A DNA stretch of 64,000 nucleotides, from positions 602,381 through 666,380 of the forward strand of contig NZ_KE383864.1 of assembly GCF_000422505.1 (NCBI RefSeq), written 5' to 3'. The stretch is from Paenibacillus pinihumi DSM 23905 = JCM 16419. Lineage in GTDB: Bacteria; Bacillota; Bacilli; Paenibacillales; Paenibacillaceae. The position numbers were made by a program, and so were the translations under genes. Below are positions 9,580 to 16,300 of the stretch, piece after piece; within the stretch, counting starts at the first letter, position 1, and each line of letters starts with the position of its first letter. The notes under the pieces are model-generated. The model worked only from the letters and a program-made list of their open reading frames with translations, searched no databases and was not told where the DNA came from.

Positions 9580-11346
9580 ATGGCCCTTGACGGCATCGTA
9601 ACAAGCGCAATAACGGGCGAGCTGAAGCCGCTCATTGGCGCGCGTATTCATAAAATTCATCAGCCCAACCCTCGCGATCTGGTTCTTCAGATTCGCGGCA
9701 ACGGCAGCCAGGTTAAGCTGCTGTTGTCCGCCAACCCGACCTATCCGCGGGCCCATTTGACACAACAAAGCTTCGTCAATCCGCTGGAGGCTCCGATGTT
9801 TTGCATGCTGCTCCGCAAGTATTGCGAGGGCGGCGTGATCGAAAATATCGAGCAGACCGACCGTGAGCGGATTCTCCGCCTGTCCGTCAGACGGCGGGAT
9901 GAGCTTGGCGACGTATCCCTGAAAACAATTGTGGTGGAGATTATGGGACGCCACAGCAATATAATTCTTCTTGATCCCGCCACCCAGACCATTCATGACG
10001 GCATCCATCATGTCACGCCGGCCATTAGCAGCTACCGGATCATCATGCCCGGCAGCCAGTATATTGCACCGCCTGACCAGCATAAGGCCGATCCGGTTCA
10101 CATTACCGGCCAGGCCGCTTTCGAAGCCGCCTTCTCCGCAGCTGCCAAGGAGGAGCCTGTCACTGCCGACAAGCAGCTTGTTGACGCCTTCAGCGGAATC
10201 AGCCCGCTGCTCGCCAAGGAGATTGCCTACCGCAGCCGACAAACTGCCGGCACAGGCCAGCATGGAGAAGAAGGGATAGAAACGCTCTGGCTCAGCTTCA
10301 ATGATGTCATGCAGCAGGTGCGGGACGGCAATTACACGCCGGTCATCGCCACCAGTCCGGAGGGGAAATCGCATTTTTCTGTCACAACGCTTACGCATCT
10401 GAATGATGCCGAGGTGCAGACTTACGAAACCATCAGCGCGTGTCTGGAGGCGTTCTACGGGGACAAGGCCGAGCGGGATACCGTCAAGCAGCGTGCGAAT
10501 GATCTCATCCGTTTCGTGCAAAACGAAAAAAATAAAAATGCGAAAAAAATTGAAAAACTGGAGAACACGCTGGAAGAAGCGAAGGATGCGGATAAATACA
10601 GAGTGCTCGGAGAGCTTCTGACAACCTACATGCACCAGATCGAACGGGGACAAAAAAGCGCAGAGATCGTCAATTACTACGAGGAAGAGCAGCCGCTCAT
10701 TACTATTGCGCTCGATCCTCAGTTGACACCTTCCGAAAATGCCCAGCGCTATTTCAAAACGTATACCAAAAGCAAGAATAGCGTCGTTGCCGTTCATGAA
10801 CAAATTCAGGTTGCCCGGGCCGATATTGCCTATTTTGATTCCCTGCTCCAGCAGCTTGGGAGTGCGGCTCTGTCCGACCTGGATGAAATCCGTGACGAGC
10901 TGGTTGAGCAAGGCTACCTGAAAGCCCGCAGCCGCAAGGGACCCAAGAAGAAAAAAGCGGCTAAACCGGCTCTGCTGCACTACACTTCCTCTGAGGGCAT
11001 TGCCATTCTGGTCGGAAAAAACAATACGCAAAATGAGTATTTGACCAACCGGCTGGCCGGCCCGTCCGAGACATGGCTGCATACAAAGGACATCCCCGGT
11101 TCGCATGTTGTAATTCGCGAGATCAGCTTCGGGGACGCGACGCTGGAAGAAGCCGCATTGCTCGCTGCCTATTACAGCCAGGCCAAATCCTCCAGCATGG
11201 TACCCGTGGATTACACTCTGATCCGCCACGTGCGCAAACCGAACGGCTCCAAGCCCGGCTTTGTCACTTATGATCATCAAAAGACATTGTTCATTACGCC
11301 GGATGAGCAGCGGATCAAGGGGCTGCCTTGCCAAGTCAAAACATAG
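9580..11346 (+). CDS. rqcH: Rqc2 homolog RqcH (NFACT/FbpA family)
   Basis: Ribosome quality-control factor of 588 aa. In Bacillus subtilis RqcH binds stalled 50S-peptidyl-tRNA and adds C-terminal alanine tails that mark the peptide for degradation; the family was first named fibronectin-binding protein. Seen: the NFACT-N domain with the conserved Asp-Arg pair at 94-95 (QTDRER), a charged coiled-coil middle (about 300-430), and the NFACT-R domain with WLHTKDIPGSHVVI. The ATG at 9580 has AAAGGAG 9 nt upstream; the frame is open from 9403 but lacks conservation there. It is followed by a bidirectional terminator. Confidence 0.94.
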   Translation: MALDGIVTSAITGELKPLIGARIHKIHQPNPRDLVLQIRGNGSQVKLLLSANPTYPRAHLTQQSFVNPLEAPMFCMLLRKYCEGGVIENIEQTDRERILRLSVRRRDELGDVSLKTIVVEIMGRHSNIILLDPATQTIHDGIHHVTPAISSYRIIMPGSQYIAPPDQHKADPVHITGQAAFEAAFSAAAKEEPVTADKQLVDAFSGISPLLAKEIAYRSRQTAGTGQHGEEGIETLWLSFNDVMQQVRDGNYTPVIATSPEGKSHFSVTTLTHLNDAEVQTYETISACLEAFYGDKAERDTVKQRANDLIRFVQNEKNKNAKKIEKLENTLEEAKDADKYRVLGELLTTYMHQIERGQKSAEIVNYYEEEQPLITIALDPQLTPSENAQRYFKTYTKSKNSVVAVHEQIQVARADIAYFDSLLQQLGSAALSDLDEIRDELVEQGYLKARSRKGPKKKKAAKPALLHYTSSEGIAILVGKNNTQNEYLTNRLAGPSETWLHTKDIPGSHVVIREISFGDATLEEAALLAAYYSQAKSSSMVPVDYTLIRHVRKPNGSKPGFVTYDHQKTLFITPDEQRIKGLPCQVKT

Positions 11347-11373
11347 AACAAACCCGCCTGCCCAAAAGGAATT

Positions 11374-12204
11374 TCAGCATATTAAAAACAGCCAGACTTT
11401 CTCGTCTCTGACGAGATAGTCTGGCTTCTTTTTTCGGAACAGCCCACCACCCATAAAAGCCCTCAGGAATTTCATCGTCTCCTGCGCAGTGGATACAACC
11501 GCTCCCTCTGCACCAATAGAAGACATGTACTTTGGAAGATGCAGTTGCTTGGCCCGGTACGTCAGGGGAGCAGGCCGCACGTCATCAGCATCTTCATACA
11601 GATAGGTAAACTCCAGCTGTAGCGGATGCACAATGTACCGATTCAGCGTCTCCCGCAGGGATTCTGAAGCAGCATTCTCTATCAAGCTGCCGAGCAACCG
11701 GTAATTTGTATCCGAATATTGCGCTTTTCCTCTCTGGCCCGGCGTGAACCGGGGCTTCAATTGTTTTGCAGTCTCCAGCACCTTGCCCATTTCCCATGGC
11801 TGATCCTTTCCCCGCTGCAATTCCCGGAACGCAGAAAAAGAAAAATAATCCGGAATTCCAGAAGTGTTGGACATCAGCTGCCTGACTGTAATTGTATGTG
11901 AATAGTCCGTTCCTTTATAGACATGAATGCCCTTGATATCCGCCTCAGGCAGGAACTTGCCGATCGGATCATCCAGGTGCAGTCGCTTCTCCCTTCTCAA
12001 ATTCAACAGTATTGCAGTCACATACAGCTTCGTTACGCTTGCCACAAAGTAATAATCATTTGCCTGCAGATTGCCGCCGCTGCTTACAGCAGTAAATGAG
12101 CGGTCTCCTGTTTCGACGCAAAGCACCGCCCCTGTAATCCGGTCTGAACTTAATACGCGAGACACAAGTTTATCAATAGACGGCTGACCAGCAGTCCCTT
12201 TCAA
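11374..12204 (-). pseudogene. Serine hydrolase (class C beta-lactamase/DD-peptidase fold), C-terminus truncated
   Basis: The frame encodes 276 aa with the SxxK nucleophile motif (ASVTK) and the YxN motif (YSDTNY), so it belongs to the beta-lactamase-like serine hydrolases. Members normally continue for about 60-100 more residues to an HxG-type motif; here similarity stops after GGGLF and the last 20 or so codons run straight through the terminator hairpin shared with rqcH. I therefore read it as a 3'-truncated gene. The start is a TTG at 12204 with AAGGAGG 7 nt upstream; the GTG at 12213 overlaps that ribosome site. It retains a strong promoter and a perfect palindrome, so it may still be expressed. 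There is no signal peptide. Confidence 0.6.
11385..11434. terminator. Bidirectional terminator between rqcH and the serine hydrolase
   Basis: The arms AGCCAGACT-TCTCGTC and GACGAGATAGTCTGGCT are separated by 3 nt, with TCTTTTTT on the plus side and GTTTTT on the minus side. It ends rqcH, and on the minus strand it lies inside the reading frame of the serine hydrolase. Confidence 0.9.
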
Positions 12205-12231
12205 ATCCGGCACCTCCTTAAAAAACTAATG

Positions 12232-12253
12232 ATACATATCATTTGATATGTAT
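12232..12253. promoter_or_regulatory. Palindromic operator at the serine hydrolase promoter
   Basis: ATACATATC-ATTT-GATATGTAT, perfect 9-bp arms, touching the -10 box (12252-12257) and covering the start of transcription. The size and place suit a dimeric repressor of the PadR, MarR or TetR type; none is encoded next to it. Confidence 0.65.
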
Positions 12254-12280
12254 TGTAGCCGATACATCCGAATTTTGCAA
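12252..12280 (-). promoter_or_regulatory. SigA-type promoter of the serine hydrolase
   Basis: On the minus strand TTGCAA, 17 nt, TACAAT; one mismatch from the -10 consensus and ideal spacing. The transcript would start inside the palindrome at 12232-12253. Confidence 0.75.
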
Positions 12281-12291
12281 TATTGTGCCTG

Positions 12292-12320
12292 AAAGGTGCT
12301 GACCGGTCAGCAGAACCTTT
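12292..12320. repeat. 16-bp perfect palindrome within a longer hairpin
   Basis: TGCTGACCGGTCAGCA (12297-12312) is a perfect palindrome; outside it AAAGG (12292-12296) pairs with CCTTT (12316-12320). There is no T-run, so it is not a classic terminator. It lies just upstream of the -35 box of the serine hydrolase promoter and may be a second operator. The rest of the 333-bp gap holds this promoter region and the PHP terminator. Confidence 0.5.
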
Positions 12321-12418
12321 AAACTCATGCCTTTGTTTAGGGCTTCGTTTTCAATGAGTAAGTTACGCTCGCTTAAATGAATTAATGACCACTTCCGTAT
12401 AATGAAATGCGGACGCAT

Positions 12419-12462
12419 ATAAAAAGCCAGGAGGATGACCTTGAAAAAGGTTCAATCCTCCC
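12419..12462 (-). terminator. Terminator after the PHP phosphoesterase gene
   Basis: On the minus strand GGAGGAT and ATCCTCC arms, with AACC/GGTT inside, followed by GGCTTTTTATA. It lies about 75 bp past the stop codon. Confidence 0.75.
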
Positions 12463-12537
12463 GGCCCCATATATCCGGTTAAACAAGGTCTGCCAGACTT
12501 GCGGGTCTGCAGCCTATTGCACTTTATCAGCCTTTCC

Positions 12538-13374
12538 TTATGGACGCCGCAGTTGTTCCAGTACCTTCACATCGACGGTATGGCTGCCCAAATCCCCATG
12601 AAATACAACACCCTGTCGTTCGCCGTGATAGTCCGAGCCTGCGGTCTCCAGCAAGCCGTAGCGCCTTGCCAAAGCCGAATAACGCGACTCATCCTCTGCT
12701 GTATGGTCTGAATGACAAACCTCAATGCCGTCCACCCCGTGACGGATAATATCCTCCACCAGTTCATCATCGCCATATAGACCCGGATGGGCAATGACAC
12801 TCGTTCCGCCGGCTTCGCGAATCCATTCCACCGCCTCGAAAGGCGATACTTTGGCCAGATTGACGTACCCCGGTTTCCCGGAACCAATCCACTGTTCGAA
12901 CGCCTCCGATATCGTGGATACAATCCCCTTCTCCACCAGCACAGCGGCAATATGCGGTCTGCCGATACTCTTGCGCCCTTCCAGCTGTCCGGCAGCAGTG
13001 ACAACCTCATCCATTGTAATCGAAATGCCATGTTGCTGCAGAGCTTCAACGATCTGTTCGTTGCGGCGCCCGCGTCCTGTGCGCAGCAGCTCCAGCCGCT
13101 GCTTCCACTTCGCATCCCGCCAGTCGGCATAGTAGCCAAGAATATGAATATCCTTGCCGGAAGCCGATGTGCTGATCTCAATGCCGGGAACAACCGTAAT
13201 ACCCAATTTGGCCCCTTCTTCCAGCGCCTCCTCCACACCGCCCATCGTATCATGGTCTGTGATGGCTACAGCCGCAAGCCCTTTTTCCGCTGCCAGCCGT
13301 ATGACCTCAGCCGGTGTTCTCGTCCCGTCAGAAACTGTCGTATGAGCATGCAAATCCGCACGGTCTATAACCAT
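12538..13374 (-). CDS. PHP-domain phosphoesterase (RNase AM/YciV-like)
   Basis: 278-aa metal-dependent phosphoesterase of the PHP family. The metal ligands are clear: DLHAHTTVSDG near the start, ITDHDT, PGIEIS, RPHIA, VIAHPG and the final GSDYHG. Relatives such as E. coli YciV hydrolyse 3',5'-nucleoside bisphosphates and trim RNA 5' ends; that activity is inferred here. The ATG lies inside the last codons of the LysR gene (10-bp overlap), so the two are translationally coupled. A terminator follows at 12419-12462. Confidence 0.87.
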   Translation of the reverse strand: MVIDRADLHAHTTVSDGTRTPAEVIRLAAEKGLAAVAITDHDTMGGVEEALEEGAKLGITVVPGIEISTSASGKDIHILGYYADWRDAKWKQRLELLRTGRGRRNEQIVEALQQHGISITMDEVVTAAGQLEGRKSIGRPHIAAVLVEKGIVSTISEAFEQWIGSGKPGYVNLAKVSPFEAVEWIREAGGTSVIAHPGLYGDDELVEDIIRHGVDGIEVCHSDHTAEDESRYSALARRYGLLETAGSDYHGERQGVVFHGDLGSHTVDVKVLEQLRRP

Positions 13375-14276
13375 TGCTGCAAATCCCTCTCTCTCAAAAA
13401 AGTCAGGAAGGTAACGGCCGAAATCGGAAGCAGGGCGGATTTAAGATAAATGGAGTAAAATTGCCGCTTAAACCGCACATCCTTAAGCGGCACGACCGCT
13501 ATCAGCCCCAGTGCGACCTCATGCTTGACGGATGAGGCCGAGACAAAAGATACGCCAAGACCTGCTTCAACCGCCGATTTGACAGCGCCCGTGCTTCCAA
13601 GCTCCATGACGATTTTTATTGAAGTGAGATCAATGTCCCGTCTGCGCAACTCCTCCTCCATCACAAGCCTTGTTCCAGACCCCTGTTCCCGGAGTACAAA
13701 AGGATAACCCAGCACATCAGCGATTTCGACGCTCTCCGCCTCGGCCAGCGGATGTCCGGCAGGTACGATCAGATACAACTCATCGCTCATTACCGCCTCC
13801 ATATGCATATCCGGATGATTGACCGGCGCCTCGATCAAACCAAAATTAAGCTGGTGGTTCAATATGTCTTCCATAATTTGCGCGGTATTCATTACCTTCA
13901 TGCTGATGGCGATATGCGGATACTCCTGGCCGAACGGTCCCAGCAGCCGGGGCAAAATATATTCTCCGATCGTCAGGCTCGACCCAAGCTGCAAGCGGCC
14001 CTTGAGCTGCTTCGTAAACTTGGACATCGAAGCATCCGTCTCCCGAATGAGATCGATGCTGCGCTGGGCAAACGGCATAAGTGCCCTTCCTGCTTCTGTC
14101 AGCTCAATCCGCTTGGTGGAGCGCAGCAGCAGCTTCGTTCCAAAATAATCCTCCAGCGACTGCACCTGCATCGTTACGGCAGGCTGTGTCATATGGAGCG
14201 ACTGCGCTGCGGCAGAGAAGCTTCCCTTTTCCGCAACCGTAAAAAAAATATGAAGCTGATGAAAATTTAAAGCCAT
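13365..14276 (-). CDS. LysR-family transcriptional regulator (CysL/YwfK-like)
   Basis: 303-aa regulator with an N-terminal winged helix-turn-helix (LHIFFTVAEKGSFSAAAQSL, then MTQPAVTMQVQSLE) and a periplasmic-binding-like effector domain from about 90 onward. The sequence style is nearest to CysL/CbbR-type LysR proteins, but the effector is unknown. The ATG at 14276 has AAGGAGG 8 nt upstream. It overlaps the PHP gene by 10 bp, which suggests the PHP enzyme belongs to its function; PHP enzymes of the YciV type act on pAp, a by-product of sulfate assimilation, so a sulfur link is a reasonable guess. Confidence 0.88.
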   Translation of the reverse strand: MALNFHQLHIFFTVAEKGSFSAAAQSLHMTQPAVTMQVQSLEDYFGTKLLLRSTKRIELTEAGRALMPFAQRSIDLIRETDASMSKFTKQLKGRLQLGSSLTIGEYILPRLLGPFGQEYPHIAISMKVMNTAQIMEDILNHQLNFGLIEAPVNHPDMHMEAVMSDELYLIVPAGHPLAEAESVEIADVLGYPFVLREQGSGTRLVMEEELRRRDIDLTSIKIVMELGSTGAVKSAVEAGLGVSFVSASSVKHEVALGLIAVVPLKDVRFKRQFYSIYLKSALLPISAVTFLTFLRERDLQQWL

Positions 14277-14423
14277 CACTCTATCCTCCTTGTACAAATA
14301 CAGCTAAACCGTCCGTATTTTGCGCTCCATGCGCTCGTGACAGGCCGCAACTATCCTTCCCTATCTGCCTTCCCGCCTGTATGATCATGTACCGGGCAGT
14401 AGGCAAGACTATCTCAAAAGATT

Positions 14424-14457
14424 TGAAAAGCACGTACCTAAAGAACGGTACGTGCTT
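14424..14457 (-). terminator. Terminator after the 145-aa hypothetical gene
   Basis: Arms AAGCACGTACC and GGTACGTGCTT around an 8-nt loop. On the minus strand the stem ends in TTTTC and then AAATCTTTT; about 45 bp past the stop codon at 14503. Confidence 0.75.
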
Positions 14458-14502
14458 GCTTTTGCTCTATTTCCTTAACAGGCCAGTTATCCCGAACGGC
14501 CG

Positions 14503-14940
14503 TTATTTCCGCTTGCGGCTATTCTTGATCAAGGTCATCCGTCTGGAATGGCGAAGCCAGGAATAGTACGATTTCAGGTCCCTTAATTCGATTGTCTCGG
14601 ACATGCGCCCCAGGAATGTGACCACGATCATTTTGTGCAAAGGATTGCCAATTAAATCGGTTTCACCTTCCAGTACAGCGAATTCAGCTACGAACACCAA
14701 GTCCTCATCAATGAGGTAGACATCCTCTTCATTCCTGTAGTAAGGCTGCACCCGCCCCTGTTTCAAGCTTTGCCAAATGAAGTCGGCAATATCCTCGAAG
14801 CCGGTTTTCTCGCTTTCGATACGGTCTGCCCAACGGATTTTGGCATGGTTCGTGATGACGACATCTGCAACTTTTTTATCACCAAGCACGATATGAAATG
14901 ACTCGTAAGTATTCCATCTTTCGGTCGTTTTGTCTTTCAT
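14503..14940 (-). CDS. Uncharacterised protein, 145 aa
   Basis: Not recognised with confidence. It is a soluble, mixed alpha/beta protein without membrane segments, ending in a basic tail (RRMTLIKNSRKRK). The pattern VVITNHAKIRWADRI, a helix with FIWQSLKQG, and paired strands ending in IVVTFLG recalls the compact fold of DUF4258/RelE-like proteins, but this is only an impression and no partner antitoxin is next to it. The ATG at 14940 has GGGGAGGAG upstream. A good promoter lies at 14999-15026 and a Fur-box-like sequence further upstream. It is monocistronic with its own terminator. Confidence 0.7.
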   Translation of the reverse strand: MKDKTTERWNTYESFHIVLGDKKVADVVITNHAKIRWADRIESEKTGFEDIADFIWQSLKQGRVQPYYRNEEDVYLIDEDLVFVAEFAVLEGETDLIGNPLHKMIVVTFLGRMSETIELRDLKSYYSWLRHSRRMTLIKNSRKRK

Positions 14941-14998
14941 CTCGAATCCACTCCTCCCCGGAAAGCAGCCCTTTTCTTTATAAAAATAGTTACTACAT

Positions 14999-15026
14999 AT
15001 TCTACCATGCCTAAGCAAGATTTCAA
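14999..15026 (-). promoter_or_regulatory. Promoter of the 145-aa hypothetical gene
   Basis: On the minus strand TTGAAA, 16 nt, TAGAAT, ending about 60 nt before the start codon. A second TATAAT lies upstream next to the Fur-like box at 15055. Confidence 0.65.
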
Positions 15027-15054
15027 ATGAAAAAATAATAATTCTGCCAAATGC

Positions 15055-15069
15055 AAATGATTCTCATTC
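15055..15069. promoter_or_regulatory. Fur-box-like sequence
   Basis: AAATGATTCTCATTC contains the AATGA-TTC-TCATT core common in ferric uptake regulator sites, next to a minus-strand TATAAT. The outer bases do not match the 19-bp consensus well. The other sequence in the 470-bp gap 14941-15410 is AT-rich with no gene; it ends with the ylbG terminator. Confidence 0.4.
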
Positions 15070-15298
15070 ATTATAAACATATAAAAACACAAAACCCATT
15101 ATTAGGCAAATAATCAAACTCGTCCAGCACTATTTCTTAGCGGTCCGGCATTAATAACTGCTCGAATAAGAAATGCATACGGTAATCGGCGCAAATACAA
15201 TATCCGGTGATAATTGCTATTCGTAAGCAACCAGTTATGCAGCAGAACAATTTTCATCCTTCGCAATTTTTCCGCACAATAATCGCTTCTATGTTGAG

Positions 15299-15326
15299 AG
15301 AAAGCCCCCCGGACAGGCCGGGAGGC
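15299..15326 (-). terminator. Terminator after ylbG
   Basis: On the minus strand GCCTCCCGG-CCTGT-CCGGGGGGC followed by TTTCTCTC, about 85 bp past ylbG. The T-run is short but the stem is GC-rich. Confidence 0.6.
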
Positions 15327-15410
15327 ATAACATTTTTACAACATCATCAAGCTGTCAAATCTAATCTGGAATGTATTTTCTTTCATGAAAAGGTTCGATG
15401 CCAACCGGAT

Positions 15411-15674
15411 TTACAAGCTGTAAAAGCGGGTTTTGTCCGGTACATTCGAAGTGTATTCCGTTTTGATCTCGTTGCGGTAAGAACGCTCAATTCTTTTGAC
15501 GAAAGGCAGCCGCTGAATGTTGCGTACTGTATCCTCAGCGCGGTCGGCATTCATATAAATGACGACATAGTGCATTTTTCTTGACATATAGTAGACGTTC
15601 CCATACTTGTCGAGGGAACGGGCAGCTTTCAAATCATTAACCCAGATAATATAACCCGTCCGTTCTGAAAACAC
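15411..15674 (-). CDS. ylbG: YlbG family protein (DUF2129)
   Basis: 87-aa protein of unknown function conserved beside ylbF in Bacilli. The pattern YIIWVNDLKAARSLDKYGN, YYMSRKMHYVVIY, LPFVKRIERSYR and KTEY is that of YlbG. The start is the GTG at 15674 because GGAGGG lies 5 nt upstream; the ATG at 15698 would place that ribosome site inside the coding region. It lies downstream of ricF in the same direction. A perfect 14-bp GC palindrome (CTGGCGGCCGCCAG, 15704-15717) lies between the two genes and could weaken read-through. Confidence 0.9.
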   Translation of the reverse strand: MFSERTGYIIWVNDLKAARSLDKYGNVYYMSRKMHYVVIYMNADRAEDTVRNIQRLPFVKRIERSYRNEIKTEYTSNVPDKTRFYSL

Positions 15675-15728
15675 AGCTTCCCTCCGTTCTTTTTTCATTT
15701 TGTCTGGCGGCCGCCAGGCCGGCTGCGA

Positions 15729-16223
15729 TTAACCGCAGCCCCCGCTTCCGCAGCTGCAGGAACCTCCGCTCCCGCAGCCTGAGCCTACAGATTCATTGCC
15801 CGGCACCTTGATTGTATCCGATACCGAGGTGGCAATCAGGTGGGATATTTCGTACAGAAGCTGGTCAACCGCAACCTCTGCTTCCTTGTAGCGTCTTACA
15901 CATTCATGGCTGTCGAGCACGCTTTGAATCTGCTTGACCTTGTCCTTCGCCGCATGAAAATCCGGATGAAACCGTCCGAACCGCTGACATTCCTGAAAAA
16001 AATCTTTGGCCTTCAGAAATGCCTTCTTGAGCTCTTGCACCTCTTCATCAGCAGCGACAACAGTTTTCCAATATAAGTAATCGGCAACATCTGCCGAATC
16101 AATAATCATATCTCCCAGCTCGTAAGCGTTCAGAAGCAACCCTGCCATATCCAACGTAGCAACTTGTTCCCCATAGCCAAAAGCATCGCTTGGTAAAACG
16201 GACGTTTTTTCGGCAGTCGGCAT
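15729..16223 (-). CDS. ricF: RicF/YlbF, subunit of the Y-complex
   Basis: 164-aa helical protein. In Bacillus subtilis RicF (YlbF) joins RicA and RicT in the Fe-S containing Y-complex that directs RNase Y to operon mRNAs and speeds competence, sporulation and biofilm formation. The helical YlbF/YmcA domain covers about 20-140. The C-terminal tail carries Cys150, Cys156, Cys158 and Cys163 in a Gly/Ser-rich setting, and two more Cys lie in the helical part (ECQRF, SHECV). Cysteines of this kind bind the [4Fe-4S] cluster. It is followed by ylbG as in Bacillus; ricA and ricT are not in the window. Confidence 0.9.
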   Translation of the reverse strand: MPTAEKTSVLPSDAFGYGEQVATLDMAGLLLNAYELGDMIIDSADVADYLYWKTVVAADEEVQELKKAFLKAKDFFQECQRFGRFHPDFHAAKDKVKQIQSVLDSHECVRRYKEAEVAVDQLLYEISHLIATSVSDTIKVPGNESVGSGCGSGGSCSCGSGGCG

Positions 16224-16264
16224 GTATGCACCTCTTCTCCATTATGAAATTGAATTCCTCTCCT

Positions 16265-16273
16265 ATCATAACA
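16265..16273 (-). promoter_or_regulatory. Extended -10 promoter of ricF-ylbG
   Basis: On the minus strand TGTTATGAT (TGn plus TATGAT) about 40 nt before the ricF start. The -35 (CTACTT at 17 nt) is poor, as is usual for extended -10 promoters. Confidence 0.45.
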
Positions 16274-16300
16274 CGAAAACGTATAAAAAGTAGAGTATAT

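Noticed and set aside
9574-11334. 586-aa open frame antisense to rqcH
   Set aside because: It mirrors rqcH exactly, has no ribosome site and its protein has no family features. Codon bias of rqcH explains it.
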